From positions 22,745 to 86,744 of the forward strand of contig NZ_JAIQDJ010000008.1 in assembly GCF_020034655.1 (NCBI RefSeq): a stretch of DNA of 64,000 nt, read 5' to 3'. This DNA comes from Thermomonas beijingensis. GTDB taxonomy: Bacteria; Pseudomonadota; Gammaproteobacteria; Xanthomonadales; Xanthomonadaceae. The notes beneath the pieces are model-generated. The model made no database searches and was not told where the DNA came from. It worked only from the letters and a program-made list of their open reading frames with translations. Positions 59,590 to 64,000 of the stretch are shown piece after piece (positions within the stretch are counted from its first letter, which is position 1; every line of letters starts with the position of its first letter). The translations under genes were made by a program, and so were the position numbers.

Positions 59590-60372
59590 TCAGCGTGAGG
59601 CGCTCGATGCGCGAAGGCGTGCCGATGACTTCGGCCTTGCCGGTGCAGCAGGTGGCGAGGTGACCGCGCCCGCAGCCGTGGCCAATGCGCGGGCGGAAAG
59701 ATCGCCCTTGCGTTCGCTGTAGCGGTTGGTCAGATAGTCGCTGCGATCACGCACCATCAGGGTGAACTTGAACAATTCCTCCATGACATCCACCAAGCGG
59801 TCGTAGAACGGCGAAGGCTTCATTCGCCCGTCATCTGCAAACTCTTGCCAGGCCTTCGGCACCGAGGACTGGTTCGGAATGGTCACCATGCGCATCCAGC
59901 GGCCCAACACCCGCAGCGCGTTGACCACGTTGAACGACTGCGAACCGCCGCACACCTGCAGCACCGCAAGGGTACGACCCTGGGTTGGGCGCACACCTGC
60001 ATCCTCCAGCGGCAGCCAGTCGATCTGGTTTTTGAACACGGCCGTGAAGGTGCCATGCCGTTCCGGGCTTACCCAGACCTGGCCCTCTGACCACAGCGAC
60101 CACTTGCGCAGTTGCTGCACCCTGGGATGGGTGGCATCGACACTGTCCAGGATGGGCAGGTCATGCGGATCGAACACGCGGGTCTCCGCCCCGAAGTGGC
60201 GCAGGATTCGTTCCGCTTCCAGCGCCAGCTTGCCGCTGTTGGACTGAGGGCGGAGTGAGCCGTACAGGATCAGGATGCGCGGAGCGTGGCCGGACCCGGT
60301 CAGGCCGAGCATCTGCAGATCAGGAGTCACCAGGGCTTCCGGGGACACATTGGGCAGACCCGGAATTGTCAT
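59590..60372 (-). CDS. arsH: ArsH, NADPH-dependent FMN reductase
   Basis: A 260-residue flavoprotein. The flavodoxin-like fold has [20 protein letters not shown] (FMN phosphate loop) and [20 protein letters not shown], both ArsH signatures. ArsH oxidises trivalent organoarsenicals and reduces quinones. The ATG at 60372 is preferred over an in-frame TTG at 60378. It is divergent from arsR across 41 AT-rich bases that probably hold the shared promoter. Confidence 0.94.
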   Translation of the reverse strand: MTIPGLPNVSPEALVTPDLQMLGLTGSGHAPRILILYGSLRPQSNSGKLALEAERILRHFGAETRVFDPHDLPILDSVDATHPRVQQLRKWSLWSEGQVWVSPERHGTFTAVFKNQIDWLPLEDAGVRPTQGRTLAVLQVCGGSQSFNVVNALRVLGRWMRMVTIPNQSSVPKAWQEFADDGRMKPSPFYDRLVDVMEELFKFTLMVRDRSDYLTNRYSERKGDLSARALATAAGAVTSPPAAPARPKSSARLRASSASR

Positions 60373-60413
60373 GTTCAATTGCTACGGTATGTATGTTCTA
60401 TTATTCTAGATAA
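60373..60413. promoter_or_regulatory. Divergent arsH/arsR promoter-operator region
   Basis: Only 41 bases separate the divergent starts, and they are AT-rich (TATGTATGTTCTATTATTC). Promoters for both units and the ArsR operator must lie here or in the early coding parts. Confidence 0.55.
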
Positions 60414-60779
60414 ATGGAAATCAAAGACGCAACTGCTGCCTTGGCCGCCCTCGGGCAAGCCACTCGACTCTCCGTATTCCGTCTACTGGTGGAGGCGGGG
60501 CCGGGAGGACGCATGGTGGGAGAAATCGCTGAAGCACTGGGCCTGCCGGGCGCGACGCTCTCGTTCCATCTGAAGGAATTGAGTGCCGCCGCCTTGATCG
60601 ATGGTGAGCAACAAGGGCGCTATATCTGCTACCGCGCCAACTTCAAGGCGATGAACGAGCTTATCGAGTTCCTGACCCGCAACTGCTGCGGTGGCGACGC
60701 CACCCGCTGCGCACCCGCAGGCAACATTTCGGTGACCAAGGCGCGAAAAACATCCGTCAAGAAAGGGGCTCGGCCGTGA
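60414..60779 (+). CDS. arsR: ArsR-family arsenite-responsive repressor
   Basis: A 121-residue winged-helix repressor. The DNA-binding helices are around 33-60 (GEIAEALGLPGATLSFHLKEL). Cysteines occur at 72, 91, 92 and 99 (RNCCGG then C), resembling the Cys95/96/102 As(III) site of the Acidithiobacillus ferrooxidans type rather than the CVCDL type. Its stop overlaps the GTG of the broken acr3 gene by 4 bp. Confidence 0.93.
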   Translation: MEIKDATAALAALGQATRLSVFRLLVEAGPGGRMVGEIAEALGLPGATLSFHLKELSAAALIDGEQQGRYICYRANFKAMNELIEFLTRNCCGGDATRCAPAGNISVTKARKTSVKKGARP

Positions 60780-60915
60780 GTCGGGTCGCAAGCGGGGCAC
60801 CCCCGGTGGGCCTGTCCAGCCGCATGGGATTCTTCGAGCGCCACCTGACAGCCTGGGTGGCCCTGTGCATCCTCGTGGGGACGGTCCTGGGCTATGCCTT
60901 CCCGGATTACCGGAA
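60776..60915 (+). pseudogene. acr3: Truncated acr3 arsenite permease (N-terminus only)
   Basis: GTG at 60776 overlaps the arsR stop. The first about 45 residues match the start of Acr3 permeases: MGFFERHLTAWVALCILVGT (first membrane helix) then VLGYAFPDY. After about 60910 the frame no longer encodes a membrane protein and becomes Arg/Ser-rich, closing at 61084. The remaining some 300 residues, including the catalytic cysteine of Acr3, are missing. Confidence 0.8.
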
Positions 60916-61071
60916 CAGATCCACAAGGCATTCGCACACGCGCTGCACGCCTTGCAGCACCGCATTTCACTCCTGCTTGCGCTGCGAATGGAGGCCTTGG
61001 GCCGTCTCGCGGCAGAGGCGAAGCTACGGGAGCTCAGCGAGCACCCAATCCAACCCCCTCCCTCTCTCTGA
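60916..61071 (+). pseudogene. Remnant of a thioredoxin-type (LMW phosphatase-like) arsC, C-terminus only
   Basis: In a different frame from the acr3 remnant, the last about 50 codons read IHKAFAHALHALQHRISLLL then ALRMEALGRLAAEAKLREL, which matches the C-terminal helix of low-molecular-weight phosphatase-type ArsC. The start and the catalytic Cys of that ArsC are absent. Together with the acr3 fragment it shows a deletion joining acr3 to arsC. Confidence 0.68.
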
Positions 61072-61084
61072 ATCAGACAAATAA

Positions 61085-62092
61085 ATGAGCATTCGCATCG
61101 GTATCAACGGTTTCGGCCGCATGGGCCGCCTCACCCTGCGTGCGGCCTGGGGCAATCCCGACCTGCAGTTCGTGCAGATCAATGACCCGGCGGGCGATGC
61201 GGCTACCCTGGCGCACCTGCTGAACTTCGATTCCGTGCATGGCCGCTGGCAGCACGAGGCGAGTATGGACGGCGATGCGCTGGTGATCGACGGCCAGCGC
61301 ATCCCGGTGACCCGTAACAAGGAGCTCGCCGCGACCGAGTGGTCGGGCTGCGACGTGGTGCTGGAAGCCTCCGGCAAATTCCGCAAGCCCGACGTCCTGC
61401 AACCGTACCTGGACCAGGGCGTGAAGCGCGTCGTGGTGACCGCACCGGTCAAGTCGCCCGGCGCCTTGGACATCGTGATGGGGGTGAACCACCAGCGCTT
61501 CGATCCAGGCCAGCATCGGATCGTGTCGGCGGCGTCCTGCACCACCAATTGTCTGGCACCGGTGGTGAAAGTCATCCATGAGGGGCTGGGCATCCGCCAC
61601 GGCAGCATCACCACCATCCACAGCCTGACCAACACCCAGGTCATCGTGGATGCGCCGCACAAGGACCTGCGCCGCGCACGTTCCTGCGGCAGCAGCCTGA
61701 TCCCAACGTCCACCGGTTCGGCTACCGCGATCGCCGAAATCTTCCCGGAACTCAAGGGGCGCCTGAACGGCCATGCGGTACGCGTGCCGCTGACCAATGC
61801 CTCGTTGACCGACTGCGTGTTCGAGGTCGCGCGCGCGACCACGGTGGAGGAGATCAACCGCCTGCTGCAAGTCGCCGCCGAGGGCGAGCTCGCCGGCGTG
61901 CTGGGTTACGAAACCCGCCCGCTGGTGTCGATCGACTTCCTGCACGATCCGCGTTCGAGCATCGTCGATGCGCTGTCCACGTTGGTGGTCAACGGCACCC
62001 AGGTGAAAATCTACGCTTGGTACGACAACGAATGGGGCTACGTGAACCGCACCGCCGAACTCCTGCAGCTGGTCGGCGACGCGGACCGGTAA
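61085..62092 (+). CDS. gapdh: Glyceraldehyde-3-phosphate dehydrogenase, ArsJ-associated
   Basis: A 335-residue GAPDH. The N-terminus [16 protein letters not shown] binds NAD and the catalytic Cys152 is in [12 protein letters not shown]. It lies 4 bases before arsJ. In the known pair, GAPDH uses arsenate in place of phosphate to give 1-arseno-3-phosphoglycerate, which ArsJ exports; the export traps arsenate. The genome surely has another GAPDH for glycolysis. The ribosome site is weak. Confidence 0.93.
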   Translation: MSIRIGINGFGRMGRLTLRAAWGNPDLQFVQINDPAGDAATLAHLLNFDSVHGRWQHEASMDGDALVIDGQRIPVTRNKELAATEWSGCDVVLEASGKFRKPDVLQPYLDQGVKRVVVTAPVKSPGALDIVMGVNHQRFDPGQHRIVSAASCTTNCLAPVVKVIHEGLGIRHGSITTIHSLTNTQVIVDAPHKDLRRARSCGSSLIPTSTGSATAIAEIFPELKGRLNGHAVRVPLTNASLTDCVFEVARATTVEEINRLLQVAAEGELAGVLGYETRPLVSIDFLHDPRSSIVDALSTLVVNGTQVKIYAWYDNEWGYVNRTAELLQLVGDADR

Positions 62093-62096
62093 CGTT

Positions 62097-63347
62097 ATGT
62101 TCGAACGGCTGGCGCCCGCAGTTCGCCAGTACCTGCTGATCACCGGCAACTACTGGGCGTTCACCCTCACCGACGGCGCGCTGCGCATGCTGGTGGTGCT
62201 GCATTTCCACCAGCTCGGCTACAGCCCGTTGCAGGTTGCCCTGCTGTTCCTGTTCTACGAAGTGTTCGGGGTCATTACCAATCTGGTCGGTGGCTGGTTG
62301 GGAGCGCGGATTGGGCTCAACCGCACGATGAATATCGGCCTGGCGATGCAGGTTGTCGCGCTGTCGATGCTGCTGGTACCGGCCACGTGGCTGGCGGTGC
62401 CCTGGGTGATGGCGGCGCAAGCGCTGTCGGGGGTTGCCAAAGACCTCAACAAGATGAGCGCCAAGAGCAGCATCAAGCTGCTGGTGCCGGGCGACGCGCA
62501 GGCGGCGCTGTTCCGTTGGGTGGCGCTGCTGACCGGCTCGAAGAACGCGCTCAAGGGCGTTGGCTTCTTCCTCGGCGGTGCGCTGCTGACGATGATCGGC
62601 TTCCGTCCGGCGGTAGCGGTGATGGCGGTGGCGCTGGCCATCGTGTGGCTGGCCAGCATCGTCTTCCTGCGGATGGAGCTGGGGCGGGCCAAGGTCAAGC
62701 CGAAGTTCCACGAGCTGATGTCGAAGAGCCGCGCGATCAACGTGCTCTCCGCCGCGCGGCTGTTCCTGTTCGGGGCCCGCGACATCTGGTTCGTGGTCGC
62801 CCTGCCGGTGTTCCTGTCCGAATCGCTGGGCTGGGATTTCTGGCGTGTGGGGGGCTTCCTCGCGCTGTGGGTGATCGGCTACGGCGCGGTGCAGTCGATC
62901 GCACCACGCCTAGTCGGCAAACGCGGAGATGGCGTACCCAACGCCCATGTCGCGCCCGCCTGGGCTGCGGCGCTTGCCGTGGTTCCATTGGCGATGGCGG
63001 TGCTGCTGGCGAACGGACTGGCGTCGCCCGCGGTCGTGCTGGTGGTGGGGCTGGGCCTGTTCGGCGTGCTATTCGCGATCAACTCATCGCTGCACAGCTA
63101 CATGATCGTCGCCCATGCCGCCGAGGATGGGGTTTCCTTGGATGTGGGTTTCTACTACATGGCAAATGCCATGGGACGGCTGATCGGCACCGTGTTGTCC
63201 GGCTGGATCTTCCAGACCTGGGGCCTGGCCACCTGTCTCGCGTGGTCGGCGGCCTTCGTGCTGGTGGCGGCCGCGCTGTCGCTGGCCTTGCCGCGCCTGC
63301 CGGAAGCGGCGGCGCACATGTCGATCAAGGAGAACTCGGGTGACTGA
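62097..63347 (+). CDS. arsJ: ArsJ organoarsenical exporter (MFS)
   Basis: A 416-residue major facilitator with about 11-12 membrane segments. The N-terminus YLLITGNYWAFTLTDGALRM and the loop NKMSAKSSIKLLVPGDAQAA match ArsJ, which exports 1-arseno-3-phosphoglycerate. It directly follows its partner GAPDH and overlaps the OsmC-type gene by 8 bp. With Acr3 broken, it is the only intact exporter in this island. Confidence 0.93.
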   Translation: MFERLAPAVRQYLLITGNYWAFTLTDGALRMLVVLHFHQLGYSPLQVALLFLFYEVFGVITNLVGGWLGARIGLNRTMNIGLAMQVVALSMLLVPATWLAVPWVMAAQALSGVAKDLNKMSAKSSIKLLVPGDAQAALFRWVALLTGSKNALKGVGFFLGGALLTMIGFRPAVAVMAVALAIVWLASIVFLRMELGRAKVKPKFHELMSKSRAINVLSAARLFLFGARDIWFVVALPVFLSESLGWDFWRVGGFLALWVIGYGAVQSIAPRLVGKRGDGVPNAHVAPAWAAALAVVPLAMAVLLANGLASPAVVLVVGLGLFGVLFAINSSLHSYMIVAHAAEDGVSLDVGFYYMANAMGRLIGTVLSGWIFQTWGLATCLAWSAAFVLVAAALSLALPRLPEAAAHMSIKENSGD

Positions 63348-63756
63348 CAAGCCGAAGATGACGTTCGACGTTCGCGCACGGCGCGTGGACGCCCATGGGA
63401 GCGAGGCCGCATGCAAATCTGCGCATCTGGTCTTGGATACCGACCTCGCAGGCAGGGTGGATGCGTTCAATCCCGCCGAGTTGCTGATGGCCGCGCTCGC
63501 CGCCTGCATGATCAAGGGGATCGAGCGCGTCACTCCGATCCTGCATTTCCGCCTGCAGGGCGTCGAGGTCCGCATCCACGGCGTCCGCCAAGATGTGCCC
63601 CCGCGCATGGAGGAGATCCGCTACGAAATACTGGTCGATACGGACGAGAGCGAATCACGCCTGGAGCTCCTGCACGAGAATGTCCAGAAGTACGGAACCG
63701 TGTTCAATACCGTATCGCCGGGAACCAGACTCCATGGCCAACTTCGACGGGCGTAG
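63340..63756 (+). CDS. OsmC-family protein
   Basis: A 138-residue OsmC/Ohr-fold protein. The core FNPAELLMAALAACMIKGIE carries the first redox cysteine at the expected helix. The second cysteine of peroxidase-type OsmC is not seen, so peroxide reduction is doubtful. It starts at GTG 63340, overlapping arsJ by 8 bp, so it belongs to the gapdh-arsJ unit. Its role there is unknown. Confidence 0.82.
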   Translation: MTDKPKMTFDVRARRVDAHGSEAACKSAHLVLDTDLAGRVDAFNPAELLMAALAACMIKGIERVTPILHFRLQGVEVRIHGVRQDVPPRMEEIRYEILVDTDESESRLELLHENVQKYGTVFNTVSPGTRLHGQLRRA

Positions 63757-64000
63757 CCAGTCTTGGTAGCTGCGCCCGACTATCGCCTAGTCAAGCATCC
63801 GCCTGCTCGGCAATCTCAACGGCGTCATCGACCTCGATGCGGGATTACCAGCCCGGTTCCTGAACTGCAGGTGCTCTGTCCACCCAGTGCGAGGCCATCA
63901 CCCTAGTCACTAGTCGATACCCGAATCAAGTCATGGCGTGGCAGCCTCGGCTTCAACCATGATCAGTCTGCCCGCTTGGGCTTGCCTAGGGTTTGCCCCC
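63757..64000. other. Unassigned right end of the window
   Basis: I see no convincing gene, terminator or repeat in these 244 bases. A short open stretch at about 63810-63900 has no recognised similarity. It may be degraded mobile-element sequence, but nothing proves this. Confidence 0.3.

Larger units (their letters stand above)
57656..63756. mobile_element. Probable arsenic-resistance genomic island beside the tRNA
   Basis: From the tRNA 3' end rightwards all genes are arsenic-related or of unknown function, in two divergent units. The TTG leucine codons frequent in the core genes are rarer here. One gene pair is broken by a deletion. No integrase and no copy of the tRNA 3' end are visible on the right, so the right boundary is beyond the window or lost. 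Confidence 0.55.

Noticed and set aside
63757..64000. Transposase or IS end after the osmC gene
   Set aside because: Short open stretches look like they might be IS-derived, but there are no terminal repeats and no transposase motif.

Overview
The window is a 64 kb stretch of a GC-rich gammaproteobacterial chromosome. Gene content and order (algR next to hemC, rsmG-parA-parB, rpmB-rpmG, glyQ-glyS, tatABC, rpoD followed by a tRNA, plsB, Oar-like TonB receptors, an ECF sigma/Ser-Thr kinase pair) point to the Xanthomonadaceae/Lysobacteraceae. I cannot name the genus. Most of the window is ordinary core chromosome, densely packed with many 4-bp stop/start overlaps.

Layout. 0-8 kb: glnA with a sigma-54 promoter and two NtrC-type sites, uppP, a lipoprotein, rpmB-rpmG, a two-component pair whose kinase has a degenerate ATPase domain, a DUF347 membrane protein and an esterase. 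8-17.7 kb: algR-hemC, a small outer-membrane protein, a WYL regulator-patatin pair, a short foreign-looking insert (an XRE gene overlapping a type III restriction nuclease fragment), xthA, rsmG, parA-parB, a GT2 glycosyltransferase and an orphan LAB-N protein. 17.8-27 kb: DUF885 and M13 peptidases, a CPBP protease, acs, a DUF2058 protein, and a desaturase with an EF-hand protein. 27-36 kb: mutM, ECF sigma plus Ser/Thr kinase, tdk, rep, and a HAD acid phosphatase. 36-48 kb: a TonB-dependent receptor, plsB, a 14-repeat RCC1-like secreted protein, and glyQS. 48-57.6 kb: membrane proteins, tatABC, a SYLF lipoprotein-type protein, hemH plus hydrolase, a metallopeptidase, dtd and rpoD.

57.6-63.8 kb is an arsenic island directly downstream of tRNA-Ile2(CAU). 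A leftward operon arsH-arsC-(ATP-grasp protein) is divergent from arsR, a deletion scar joining acr3 to arsC, then gapdh-arsJ-osmC. GAPDH plus ArsJ is the known arsenate route through 1-arseno-3-phosphoglycerate. The arsenite pump Acr3 is destroyed here, and the ATP-grasp gene has no assigned role in arsenic resistance.

Points most worth a second look: the ATP-grasp gene in the ars operon; two apparent deletion chimaeras (acr3/arsC and an XRE-linked chimaeric type III nuclease with an intact catalytic triad); at least eight genes with a -10-like hexamer exactly 6-7 nt before the start codon, suggesting leaderless transcripts; a histidine kinase without ATP-binding boxes; and a secreted RCC1-like protein with 14 cysteine-paired repeats.
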